A DNA stretch of 64,000 bases from Falsiruegeria litorea R37. Lineage in GTDB: Bacteria; Pseudomonadota; Alphaproteobacteria; Rhodobacterales; Rhodobacteraceae. The position numbers and the translations under genes are program-made. Location: assembly GCF_900172225.1 (NCBI RefSeq), contig NZ_FWFO01000001.1, forward strand, positions 1 through 64,000, in the 5' to 3' direction. Shown piece after piece: positions 45,118 through 53,561 of this stretch. The notes beneath the pieces are model-generated. The model was not told the origin of the DNA. It did not search any database and worked only from the letters and a program-made list of their open reading frames with translations. Each line of letters opens with the position of its first letter. Within the stretch, counting starts at the first letter, position 1.

Positions 45118-46062
45118 ATGAACACAAACGGATCTTTTCTTTACCTTTCCGATAGTGACCTGGAGGCGCTCGGCATTCGGCCTTCCGAAGTCGCGGACGC
45201 CATCGAAGCTGCGTTGATTAACAAGGCGGAAGGGCGGCTTCACACAGCGCCCAAAACGGCCATCCTTCCCGGTGATGGACGCTATGCGATGTCTACCTTG
45301 GCGGCGGGCGATGATGGGTTCATCGTGGTCAAACAGGTGACTGTCTGCCCTGATAACCCGGCGAAAGGTCTGCCAGCGATCAATGGTGCTATCATGGTGC
45401 TGGACGCCCAGACCGGGCTTTTGCGCGCCGTCCTCGGAGCGAATTGGATCACAGCGGTAAGAACAGCGGCATTGTCCGTCGTGGCGGCTCGGCGTCTTGC
45501 TGACCCGGAAGCCGAAACGCTCACATTCGTCGGAGCGGGCGTGCAGGCCCATTCTCATTTGAATGCCTTCCACGACCTCTTCCCTCTAAAACGCATCCGA
45601 GTCTTTGGTCGCGGCAAGACCGGTATCGACAAGTTGTGCCGACATGCCCGCGATATCGGCCTGGAGGCAAAGGTTTCCGACGAACCAAAAGAAGCGCTGC
45701 ACGACGCTGATATCGTGATCTCATCGATAACCCTTGATTACTCCGTTAAACCCTTCCTCGATGCTCGGTGGCTCAAGTCAGATGCATTTGCTGCCATTAC
45801 CGATGCCTGTATTCCATGGAAGCCCGAGAGTTTGAGCGCTTTCAAGACCGTTATTGTCGATGACTGGAAGCAGGAGGCTGAAAGTGACAAACCAATGCTT
45901 GCCTATAAGAATATCACAGCCGATCTGACCGAATTGGTCTCGGGAGAGGGCGGGAAAAACATCGGCGCTCGACCGGCAGCTCTTGCATTTCGGGGAATTT
46001 CACTGGGCGATTATGCAGCGGCCGTTCTCGCGGTTCGGAGGGCCACTGAAGTCGGTATCTGA
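45118..46062 (+). CDS. Ornithine cyclodeaminase / mu-crystallin family protein
   Basis: A 314-residue NAD(P)-binding protein. Features: KQVTVCPDNPAKGLPAINGAIMV substrate region (~79), AVRTAALSVVAARRLADP (~117) and the Rossmann motif FVGAGVQAHSHL (~142). Members act as ornithine cyclodeaminases, alanine dehydrogenases or ketimine reductases; which one cannot be said. It starts 75 bases after the transposon genes and could be cargo or the interrupted locus. Confidence 0.88.
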   Translation: MNTNGSFLYLSDSDLEALGIRPSEVADAIEAALINKAEGRLHTAPKTAILPGDGRYAMSTLAAGDDGFIVVKQVTVCPDNPAKGLPAINGAIMVLDAQTGLLRAVLGANWITAVRTAALSVVAARRLADPEAETLTFVGAGVQAHSHLNAFHDLFPLKRIRVFGRGKTGIDKLCRHARDIGLEAKVSDEPKEALHDADIVISSITLDYSVKPFLDARWLKSDAFAAITDACIPWKPESLSAFKTVIVDDWKQEAESDKPMLAYKNITADLTELVSGEGGKNIGARPAALAFRGISLGDYAAAVLAVRRATEVGI

Positions 46063-46117
46063 AACGGAACGCGTCAAACATCTTAGGTTCGATAGTTAAA
46101 TTCAACGTCTCTCGAAC

Positions 46118-46264
46118 CTAAGCCACTTCTTGATGCACCTCGGTAACATTGCCTTCGGGGTCGTGAAAAAACACCTGATGCCACTCTTTAACGAAAGCGG
46201 TCCCGTAGTCGGAATATGGGATTCCTTCTGCATCGAGAATTGCCCTGAAAGTCTGAATAAGGGG
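46118..46264 (-). pseudogene. VOC/glyoxalase-family C-terminal fragment
   Basis: A 48-residue frame ending at the TAG of 46118-46120 reads ILDAEGIPYSDYGT...WHQVFFHDPEGNVTEVH, the C-terminal beta-alpha-beta of vicinal-oxygen-chelate proteins with the metal Glu in the EV of GNVTEVH. A stop lies directly upstream in frame, so the N-terminal module is gone. It is a relic. Confidence 0.7.
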
Positions 46265-46410
46265 TCATCTGGGCTTTCACTCGTGCCTGCCTCTGTAACG
46301 TCAGAAAACAATAGTGTTTTGTCCTGAATCAGCCAATGGCAATCAAGGTTTCAAATCGGGCTTGTCGTTCAGGGTACCATTTTCGGCGTCTACGGACTGC
46401 CAAACCCAGC

Positions 46411-49400
46411 CTAGAGCTGACCTGACCCCTTTGAGAAGAGCACGACCGAAACCCGCGCTCCGATCTCGGGGACGTGGTTTCGAGACAACTGCTCGGCCGA
46501 GTTGATAACCTTGCTCATCTTTTCAAAGATCATGGTGGAACTGTTCTCGTCGTTTCCAAGCATTTCTAAAATGGCCTCCAGTGCGATGTAGCCCTTCGGA
46601 AGGCCTTCATAGGCAAAACTCGCTCGTACTTCGTGTTTTGCCTGTTCCCAGAATGGATCAAGAAGGCGGCTCCAGGCTTCGCAAACCATCTCGACCGCCT
46701 GAAGCGAGAGATGACCAAACATATCCTGGTCATCAAGGTCCTGTCGGCTGCTGCGGCTCATGAATTGAGCACAGGCCATCATCAGGCTTTCGACGCGAGC
46801 CGGACGAAGATCCCACTCCGTCAGGGCTCCAACCTGACCCGAAATAGCTTCGAGGGCTTCTGTAAGATCAGCCAGCGACATGTGTGATTTTTCCGCGCCC
46901 AGACGTCGGGTTCGCTCGAAAGCGGTTTCAATCGAAGTCGCACAAGACACCTGGTCCCGGTCCAAGGCCAATCCTGCGTCCGTGTCTCGAAGCAAAACAA
47001 GTCGCGGCGGGAAGAAGCTACCGGGCTTATCCACGCCTTTCAGATGGAGAGCTGTAAACCGTTCGCTGGATGAAAGAAGTGCAAGCTCAGCACCCCAGGT
47101 GCCGCGAATGTCGGCCTTTTCCAGAAGCCTGATACGGTCAAGGGCAACCGAGAGCTTTGTGCGACTTAGGACGTCATGAAGGTTTCCACTCCGCAGACTT
47201 CTTTGAGATCCCAGATATTCTATAGTGCTATCGAGGATCACTTCGGCATCCTCCGGTTCTTCCTCCAGCACAGCGTCGATAAGGTCTTCGCCGGCCAAAG
47301 TTCGGTAGTTCCCGATGCGTTGTGCGATCTTTTCATCCGAGGCGAACTGGCCCACCGGAATGTCGACGAGGTGATAATTCACGGTGCCAAATGCGCTGTC
47401 GATCCGATCAATCCGGCCGAGCCCTTGGATCAACTCCTTCAGGTTTGAAGTGGCGCCGAGCAGGACCAAAGTGTCAGCGGATTGAAGGTTGATGCCTTCG
47501 GCCATTTTGTACGTCAGGAAAACAGAAGAAGGACCGGAGGGGGAGTTGCTCCCGCCAGGGCGGAAGAAGGATTCGACTGACTTGCCATCCTTGATGCGGA
47601 CGAAACTTGCAGGTCTCTCGTCAAAGACGGATTCTACAGCCCGCTCCTTGTCTCTTGCAGGTATGCCCACGACGAAGTTCATGTGGTGGCCTCTTTGAGA
47701 CAGCGCCTCTGCATAAATCTCCAGCGTGTCGATCCTCTCGGCAAGAAAAACCACTCGATCCTTGCTCTCCTGGATTTTCAAACAGGCTTTGTAGCGTTTT
47801 TCGTCCAGTTCGCTCAAAGGGCGCAGACTGAGTTTCTTTTGAAGTGCGTCGCACTTTGGAGATGACGGCACTGCATCAATTCCAAGCATCGAAAACATGT
47901 CAGCCTGAAGGATGCCATCGTCTTGATTTCGTGCGCCGGTCTTGCGCTCGAAATCTCGAAGCCATTTTCCAATCGCCCCTTGGGCCATTTCCCAGTGGGC
48001 TTGAGCGGAACTGACACGGAGAATGTTCTGAAGGTTGCGGATGTAGAGTTGGTCTTGCGTGCTTTGCTGGGTGTTGGCCTGGCCAAAGCGGGATTTTTCC
48101 ACCGCCGTAACCCTGGCACCGGGCGCGAGATCTTTGCAGAGCGAGACAATCTCATCCAATTGAGCCTGTTCGGTCTTCGTTGTTTTCAGCTTCCTGGCAC
48201 GGCCATGATTGGCGAGCTTCGGATAGCTGTGCCTCGTTCGATCCTTGCTTTCGCCAATGCATCGCCGTTGCCTTCTTGTGAGGAAGGGCGACAGGAGTTT
48301 AGAAAGCTCTGCGCGAGCCTGCCTTGAGAGAGCTGATCCTGTTTCAGAAAACTCAGGCGTGCTTTCTCCCTGTCCATTCAGGCAAGACAGACCATTCATT
48401 TCTCTTTCGAACAGTTCTCCCATCTCCTGGATGAAAGCTGGCGTGGTGTAGATTGATGCCCGTTTCTCCTGCATATGAGCAAGCCAGTCTACATCCCGGT
48501 TGCCAAGGAGCGTCGCTGACAGGCAGACATTCCAGCTTGGTGGCGCAAGTTCGATGGCGGCAGCCATTTGGGACGCCTGTTCAAACCCCGGCGTAACGGT
48601 ATGACTTTCGTCGATGATCAGGACACCGTACTGGTCGAGCCTGAGCCCTGATTTTCTATCATCACCCGCCCCGCGCAAATGCTGTTTTGCGAGCATGCTG
48701 TTGGCAACTGCGGCCAGGGAATTTGTCGAGTATTTCTTCCAGCTCGGAATAACCTTGGGAGGAGCGATCACCGCTGCATTCTTGCGCGCCACCCCATGAA
48801 CCGGAGATTTGGGAATGACCCGGGAGAACGTCTCAGAAAGCGCCTCGGCGAGATGGCAGCCAATTTCAGTTTTCCCCGAGCCTGTCGGCGCTTCGACGAA
48901 GGCAAGGCCGTGGTCATAGACTATCGAACAAGCCTCGTAAGTCAGGTCTTGTTGATAGCCATAGAGTGTATGGGAGGTGATGTCCTTCCGATCCCCGGTG
49001 AGCCAGGGCTTGAACCCTTTTTGCTCGCAAATCATCCGCGCAACCGCGTCTTCGGCAGTAACCGGCTTTATCAGCTTGTCGAGGATTTCCAGGGCTGCTG
49101 CGTTCCAATCGACAGAACTCTCCCAAATCTGCTCGGCGGCCTTCTGTCTTTCAGGCTGAAGGGCGTGTGTTCCTGTTTCCAGTCCATCAGCATATTTAAT
49201 GTTTTGGAACAGGCCAGATCTAGAGAAGTTCGCCGAGCCTGCGACGGCGCCGACTGGAGAGCAGACAATTTTCGAGTGCATTCTCCGATCACTGGAAATG
49301 CCCAGATTGGCTCTGCCAAGTTCAGGATCGAACACGCGGAGATCAATGTTACCTCGCTGGATTGCGCTCTTCGCAAGCACAGCCAACAGATCACGTTCTT

Positions 49401-49779
49401 CTTCCACCTGAAGACCGGACCTCTCGAGCCAATAGAGTTTCATTTCCTCGGATACAGGCTTTGCCCTGCCAAAGCGCTTTGCATTTTGCGTATCGATCCC
49501 GAAGGCGATCCGGATACAGTCGTTGCTCTTGTTCACTGGATTTTTCAGGTCTGGCAGCTCTTTCATCAAAATCGAAAGAGAGGACAGAAAATCCTGGTAA
49601 CCAGTGACGATCAGGCAGTCGCCAGAGACGATATGCGGGCGATAGAGATCAATGACCGGCCGATCAATATTGGTCCCAATCTTAGCGACCGCGTCCCCAG
49701 CTTCGAGGGCCATCGGTGGCTCAGTAGTCTTCAGGATCTTGTTTGGCTTGGTTCGAAGCCAAGGCGGGAGGCGGAACAT
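46411..49779 (-). CDS. Phospholipase-D-like nuclease / SF2 helicase fusion
   Basis: A 1122-residue protein. Residues ~40-200 are a PLD-like phosphodiesterase domain with H168-x-K170 and GSANFSRSG (181-189). Residues ~270-800 are an SF2 helicase: Walker A APTGSGKT (297-304), DESH box (390-393), SAT motif III (421-423), GINLQ (motif V, ~761) and QGLGRIDR (motif VI, 784-791). Residues ~850-1122 match nothing I know. Such fusions occur in anti-phage and plasmid-restricting systems, for example beside DISARM-type components; the role here is inferred. It is last in a six-gene minus-strand block. Confidence 0.85.
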   Translation of the reverse strand: MFRLPPWLRTKPNKILKTTEPPMALEAGDAVAKIGTNIDRPVIDLYRPHIVSGDCLIVTGYQDFLSSLSILMKELPDLKNPVNKSNDCIRIAFGIDTQNAKRFGRAKPVSEEMKLYWLERSGLQVEEERDLLAVLAKSAIQRGNIDLRVFDPELGRANLGISSDRRMHSKIVCSPVGAVAGSANFSRSGLFQNIKYADGLETGTHALQPERQKAAEQIWESSVDWNAAALEILDKLIKPVTAEDAVARMICEQKGFKPWLTGDRKDITSHTLYGYQQDLTYEACSIVYDHGLAFVEAPTGSGKTEIGCHLAEALSETFSRVIPKSPVHGVARKNAAVIAPPKVIPSWKKYSTNSLAAVANSMLAKQHLRGAGDDRKSGLRLDQYGVLIIDESHTVTPGFEQASQMAAAIELAPPSWNVCLSATLLGNRDVDWLAHMQEKRASIYTTPAFIQEMGELFEREMNGLSCLNGQGESTPEFSETGSALSRQARAELSKLLSPFLTRRQRRCIGESKDRTRHSYPKLANHGRARKLKTTKTEQAQLDEIVSLCKDLAPGARVTAVEKSRFGQANTQQSTQDQLYIRNLQNILRVSSAQAHWEMAQGAIGKWLRDFERKTGARNQDDGILQADMFSMLGIDAVPSSPKCDALQKKLSLRPLSELDEKRYKACLKIQESKDRVVFLAERIDTLEIYAEALSQRGHHMNFVVGIPARDKERAVESVFDERPASFVRIKDGKSVESFFRPGGSNSPSGPSSVFLTYKMAEGINLQSADTLVLLGATSNLKELIQGLGRIDRIDSAFGTVNYHLVDIPVGQFASDEKIAQRIGNYRTLAGEDLIDAVLEEEPEDAEVILDSTIEYLGSQRSLRSGNLHDVLSRTKLSVALDRIRLLEKADIRGTWGAELALLSSSERFTALHLKGVDKPGSFFPPRLVLLRDTDAGLALDRDQVSCATSIETAFERTRRLGAEKSHMSLADLTEALEAISGQVGALTEWDLRPARVESLMMACAQFMSRSSRQDLDDQDMFGHLSLQAVEMVCEAWSRLLDPFWEQAKHEVRASFAYEGLPKGYIALEAILEMLGNDENSSTMIFEKMSKVINSAEQLSRNHVPEIGARVSVVLFSKGSGQL

Positions 49780-49973
49780 ATGATTGGCCTAATCTGGCAT
49801 GTGAAGCAATTGCCCAGGCAAGAAACTCGGTTGCGGCACTTCTGATGATCCAGAAAGTACACCCAAAAACAAGTGGATGTAGGTTCTATTGAGATTGATC
49901 ATCTCTGTCCGTTCTTTCACGCCTTTGGATCTCGCCATGAGGGTCGACTTTCTAAGGTTGTTTCACCTGAGTC

Positions 49974-50396
49974 CTAGCGAAAGATCTTCGCTGAGAGCTT
50001 GCTCAGCAAATCGCCGAGGCCTATTTGCTCAGAGTGGTTTGCAACGCTCGTCTCGGTTCCAAATTTGTCAGGGCTGTGCCGGCATTCACGTTCCTCGTGT
50101 TCCCCTAATCGGTCAAGCAGGGCGGCCTGCTGCCGCTCCACATCCGCAAGAATGGCCTCCATTTTCGAAAGCTGCTCATTGAGAGGCCGGTTGGCGACAT
50201 TCGAGTTCCCCGACGGATCGCCATCTGAGCCCGGATTGCATTCGTAGTGCGAAATCAATTCGCGAAAGAGTGCGGTTTTCGCGCCATGTCTGAAGCCCGC
50301 GAATTCGGCTGCCATCTTTGAGAAATAGTCAAACTCCTCCTCCGTTACTCGAAATTGAAGTGGTTTGAATGTTGCTTCTTGTCTGGGTCTAGTCAT
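49974..50396 (-). CDS. Small protein with RHH-like start and coiled coil
   Basis: A 140-residue protein. Residues ~12-50 (FRVTEEEFDYFSKMAAEFAG... KTALFRELISHYE) have the strand-helix-helix look of a ribbon-helix-helix or plasmid mobilisation-type DNA-binding domain. Residues ~75-100 (LSKMEAILADVERQQAALLDRLGEHEE) are a probable coiled coil. It may be a DNA-binding regulator or adaptor of the helicase, 194 bases downstream. Family not recognised. Confidence 0.6.
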   Translation of the reverse strand: MTRPRQEATFKPLQFRVTEEEFDYFSKMAAEFAGFRHGAKTALFRELISHYECNPGSDGDPSGNSNVANRPLNEQLSKMEAILADVERQQAALLDRLGEHEERECRHSPDKFGTETSVANHSEQIGLGDLLSKLSAKIFR

Positions 50397-50513
50397 TGAT
50401 GTGGTTCCTTTCGTTGATGTCGCTCAAGCAGGGAGTTGGGTTGATCCGTCAGGGCCAAACCGGAACTTTTGTGAAATCGGCGGCACGGTTGGTTTTTGAT
50501 GAAACTGCTCTCA

Positions 50514-50771
50514 TCACTCAGTCCCGACCCTTGACCCGCTATGTTCGCTTGTTGCCATCTCTGCGATTTTGCGAACCAGATGCCACACACTGGTTCGGCG
50601 TGGATGGTCTTTGATCCAGCCGGTGACATCGCTGGCCGGGATGTCCAGGTCAGGTGCTCCGTGCTCGACCACCCGGACTTTGTAGTCGCTGACATCAGCG
50701 AGATCGGACATATTGCCGACCAGCGCCCTGGCGACTGGCGTTTCGTTCACATAAACAACAACTGTCAGCAT
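50514..50771 (-). CDS. Hypothetical small protein
   Basis: An 85-residue protein starting MLTVVVYVNETPVARALVGN and continuing DVSDYKVRVVEHG, an alternating strand pattern suggesting a small beta-rich fold. No family recognised. ATG 50771 has AGGAACGAGG just upstream; another ATG at 50786 lacks this. It lies between the AAA+ ATPase and the coiled-coil gene in the same block. Confidence 0.6.
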   Translation of the reverse strand: MLTVVVYVNETPVARALVGNMSDLADVSDYKVRVVEHGAPDLDIPASDVTGWIKDHPRRTSVWHLVRKIAEMATSEHSGSRVGTE

Positions 50772-50822
50772 CCTCGTTCCTTTCATGTGATTGGCTGCAC
50801 TGATCGCTAGGCAGGTTGTTCA

Positions 50823-50841
50823 GCCCGGGCGTGCCCCGGGC
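50823..50841 (-). terminator. GC-rich hairpin after the AAA+ gene
   Basis: GCCCGGG (50823-50829) and CCCGGGC (50835-50841) form a perfect 7-base stem 18 bases after the AAA+ ATPase stop, without a T-run. It could reduce read-through or protect the mRNA end, setting the ratio between the two halves of the block. Confidence 0.4.
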
Positions 50842-50859
50842 CGCCGGGCATACGCTCCT

Positions 50860-52152
50860 TCAGTTTCGTGCAAGGTTTCTCGACTTGTGGTGCAGGAGGC
50901 CACGGACCAGCCGGTTCAGGAACCGGACACAGTGGTGGACCTTGTAGGTCTCCGTGAGAGCCTCGACATCGCCGACATCCAGCCTGAAAAACTCCCGCCT
51001 TAGCCCGTGTTCTGAGGCGTACTCGTCCACAAGGCTTGTGATGATCTCTGGCAGCTGGTGCGGTGACGGCACCGGGATCTCGTAAATCGTACAGCGACTG
51101 CGTAGCGGAGCTGGAACGTTTTCCAGATCATTCGCTGTGAGGATCCAGCTCACATGGCTGGCGTCCACGTCAGCCGCCAGGTACTTCTCCCGGTAGCGCC
51201 TGGCTTCCAACGGCTCCAACATGCCCAGGAGTTCGCCAGCAATGTCCCCATTGCGCCCGGAATGTGTCTTGTCGATCTCGTCCAGGATGATCACTGGGTT
51301 CAGAACTCGGGCTGTAGCAACCGCGTCTGTTACGATTCCGGGATGCGCAGTGTGCCACCCAGCGGATAAGCCAAACAGATGATTTTCGGATTTCCCGCCG
51401 ACATTTGCAATTTTAGCATGCAGATCGAGCGCCTTACAGATCTGTCTGGCCACCGCAGTTTTGCCAACGCCAGGTGACCCGACAAGGAGTGTGGGCGGGA
51501 TTTGGATGATGTCCGACCCCATGCCCCAGCTAGTTTCAATGCCCTCAGCAATACCTTCAATGAGCCGCTCGCAATGAGGGAAGCGTCTGGACACGGCCCG
51601 GAGCGTGTCCAAATCATTCAGGGATGCCAACCTGGCAAACTGCTCACTCCACTCGACGAGTTCCCGGATATGGGCTGGCATATCCCTTTGAAGGTTCCGA
51701 GGCAGGTATTCGAAGTTCACATTGTCGACGAGGTAGCGAGCAACTCCTGGCTGTTTGCCACTTCCGGTATAGGCATCCTGAGAAGTTGCCTTTGCGTGGG
51801 CCTTCGCGATGAGTGCCATGACATTCAACCAGATATCCCTGGTGGCCATCTGATCCAACGCTTTGGCTCCGCTGATTGCGGCAAACGGATCAATCTCCGT
51901 CAACCGATCAAATTCAACTTCGCGCCAGTCTTCCGGGTCGTCGCTGTATTGTGCGGCCTCCTCGACCCGATTGCACAAGACTTCCCTGAGATCTTTGACT
52001 CTAGCCGTTTCGAGAACCATGCTTTTGATGGTGTCCCAACAGTCGCAATCCCTCACAGCAATCAGGGCCACCCTGACGATGTCCGCGTTGTCGTGATCGA
52101 ACCCGGCCAGGGCAAAAACCTCGCCGTCGATCCATGTTGTGTCGGCCTCCAT
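50860..52152 (-). CDS. Lon-like AAA+ ATPase without protease domain
   Basis: A 430-residue protein. The N-terminal ~200 residues are helical and unfamiliar. The AAA+ module has Walker A GSPGVGKT (225-232), Walker B VIILDEID (287-294), sensor 1 ILTAND (337-342) and an arginine finger in LRSR (350-353), most like the Lon AAA domain. The chain ends without the Lon Ser-Lys protease, so it is a remodeller or switch, not a protease by itself. ATG 52152 follows GGTGGTGAG, and the upstream gene stops one base before. Confidence 0.85.
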   Translation of the reverse strand: MEADTTWIDGEVFALAGFDHDNADIVRVALIAVRDCDCWDTIKSMVLETARVKDLREVLCNRVEEAAQYSDDPEDWREVEFDRLTEIDPFAAISGAKALDQMATRDIWLNVMALIAKAHAKATSQDAYTGSGKQPGVARYLVDNVNFEYLPRNLQRDMPAHIRELVEWSEQFARLASLNDLDTLRAVSRRFPHCERLIEGIAEGIETSWGMGSDIIQIPPTLLVGSPGVGKTAVARQICKALDLHAKIANVGGKSENHLFGLSAGWHTAHPGIVTDAVATARVLNPVIILDEIDKTHSGRNGDIAGELLGMLEPLEARRYREKYLAADVDASHVSWILTANDLENVPAPLRSRCTIYEIPVPSPHQLPEIITSLVDEYASEHGLRREFFRLDVGDVEALTETYKVHHCVRFLNRLVRGLLHHKSRNLARN

Positions 52153-52153
52153 C

Positions 52154-52651
52154 TCACCACCCCTTTGAGACGCAGGCGGGACACCGGTGACCAGAGACAC
52201 CCCAGGAGATTTGCCCGAAGTAGCCACAGCTGCGGCACTGGAGAGCTTCGCTCCGGACTTGGGTATTCAAGCTGACCGTCGGAAAGTCCGCCATTCGTTC
52301 GGCGGCCGCCTCATGGGCATGCCAGCAGCACAGATTAGCATACCGGTAACCGATGCACTGAATCGCCGAGGCGTTTCCGCAGCGCTCGCATGATCTGTCT
52401 GCTTTCTGAACCGCCTCCCTCAGAATCGACTGGATGAACGGGTCTTCTCGCACGCCATCCAAGTGGATGCGAAGGGAACCGTATTTCTGCTTGATCTGGC
52501 CGACGGGAGGAAAACTCTTTTCGACCTTGTCACAGTGCAGTTTGATGTTTTCGAAACACTCGGTGACGATCTGAACCCAGCCGACATTGTCCTCGCCGAG
52601 GTGTTTCTCGACCGATCCACGGATGTCGTCGTAATCGAAGCCTTCAGTCAT
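52154..52651 (-). CDS. Cys-rich zinc-ribbon-like protein
   Basis: A 165-residue protein. The N-terminal half is helical. The C-terminal half has CERCGN (~91), CCWHAH (~108), CRSCGYFG (~139) and CPAC (~158), enough Cys/His for one or two zinc sites. Family not recognised; nucleic-acid or protein binding is likely. ATG 52651 overlaps the upstream gene by 8 bases, and the AAA+ gene starts one base downstream, so all three are translated together. Confidence 0.65.
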   Translation of the reverse strand: MTEGFDYDDIRGSVEKHLGEDNVGWVQIVTECFENIKLHCDKVEKSFPPVGQIKQKYGSLRIHLDGVREDPFIQSILREAVQKADRSCERCGNASAIQCIGYRYANLCCWHAHEAAAERMADFPTVSLNTQVRSEALQCRSCGYFGQISWGVSGHRCPACVSKGW

Positions 52652-53066
52652 CGGATTGCTCCGTCCCTTCTTTAGCTCCGGTCGGATTGTTCGGCTTAAG
52701 GTTCTCAAAATGGACGACCAACCGGCTAAGACCCTCTTGAATCTCAGCCTGCACAACCGACCTCAGTGCGCTGAAATCATTGTCAGGCAGATCGATCAGG
52801 AGATCAGCAACACGACAATGAGTTCGGCTGTCCGCGTCAAAGGCAATCATCGGAAAGACGATTTTCATCACAGCGTCTAAGCCTAGAAAGCGCCGACTCT
52901 CCAATTCGAGATCAGAGTAAATCCGGCCGGTGCTCATATCGAACAGAACCGCCTCTTTGAGCTCGCGATTCACAATGCGGGTTTTGATTTCCGCGACCAA
53001 ATCGTCGTTTGCATGTAACTTGAGCGGGCGTGTGGGTTCGTCTTTGGATCCGGAGTTGTCGGACAT
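52644..53066 (-). CDS. Hypothetical protein, first gene of the block
   Basis: A 140-residue acidic protein with mixed alpha/beta pattern (ADLLIDLPDNDFSALRSVVQ ~88, then a helix). No motif or family recognised. Its ATG at 53066 has TTGGAGGC seven bases upstream, and the tRNA-like element ends only 17 bases before the start, so both are probably on one transcript. Confidence 0.6.
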   Translation of the reverse strand: MSDNSGSKDEPTRPLKLHANDDLVAEIKTRIVNRELKEAVLFDMSTGRIYSDLELESRRFLGLDAVMKIVFPMIAFDADSRTHCRVADLLIDLPDNDFSALRSVVQAEIQEGLSRLVVHFENLKPNNPTGAKEGTEQSDD

Positions 53067-53083
53067 GTTTTGCCTCCAATAAG

Positions 53084-53177
53084 TGGTAGGAGGCGTCGGA
53101 ATCGAACCGACTCGTGCACTCTAATCTGGAGCAATTACAGGAACATAAACCCCGCCCGCATACCAATGCTGCCTCCC
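53084..53177 (-). tRNA. tRNA-like element with long variable arm
   Basis: On the minus strand, GGGAGGC (53177-53171) pairs with GCCTCCT over seven bases (end pair G-T), followed by A and encoded CCA (53084-53086). The T-arm GTCGG-TTCGATT-CCGAC is perfect. A D-like arm GCA-TTGGTA-TGC and an anticodon-like arm CGGGG-TTTATGT-TCCTG give candidate anticodon TAT. The variable region is ~26 bases, as in class II tRNAs. Three bases lie between the D and anticodon arms, which is abnormal. It may be a divergent tRNA, or a tRNA end used as an attachment scar. Confidence 0.45.
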
Positions 53178-53195
53178 ACAGGTTTCCGTGTGGGC

Positions 53196-53214
53196 TATCG
53201 ACCTCAGGTCGATA
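53196..53214. promoter_or_regulatory. Perfect 19-bp palindrome (candidate operator)
   Basis: TATCGACCT-C-AGGTCGATA is a perfect inverted repeat with a single centre base, 18 bases upstream of the tRNA-like element. A further hairpin CCCACA...TGTGGG (53175-53194) lies between them. Its place in front of the six-gene block suits an operator. Confidence 0.5.
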
Positions 53215-53561
53215 TTCGCTGGCAGTTGATGCGTGCGTTGGTCATGCTCCAAGGCTGGAGGAACTTGGGTCGCGACGTCAAGACCGAGAACGAAAAAACT
53301 GAAAATTCACCGCGTAGTTCCGGGAACCTTCCCGTTTTGAGTGTGCGGGGAAAGCTGATTCAGCCAACTGGGTTGGCAGATTTCATCGGTCTTGAGTTGC
53401 CAGCAGTAAGACGATTCGGGGTATATTGCAGCCCGGATCCAGAGCATTGCTACCGACTTCGGCCGCTCGCAATGACGGCAGGCAGTTCTTATCAGACGTT
53501 TCTGCACAGCGCATCGAACGGCTTTCCGATTTTCGTTGCGCACGCCGACTAAGTCGGCTTT
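53215..53561. other. Gap with no recognised gene
   Basis: About 350 bases between the palindrome and the porin gene. Short frames on both strands look like chance. The left half gives peptides that I associate with decayed mobile-element flanks in this family, but I cannot name the element. Confidence 0.4.

Noticed and set aside
53070-53552. 160-codon plus-strand frame
   Set aside because: It runs through the tRNA-like element and the palindrome; no recognisable protein.
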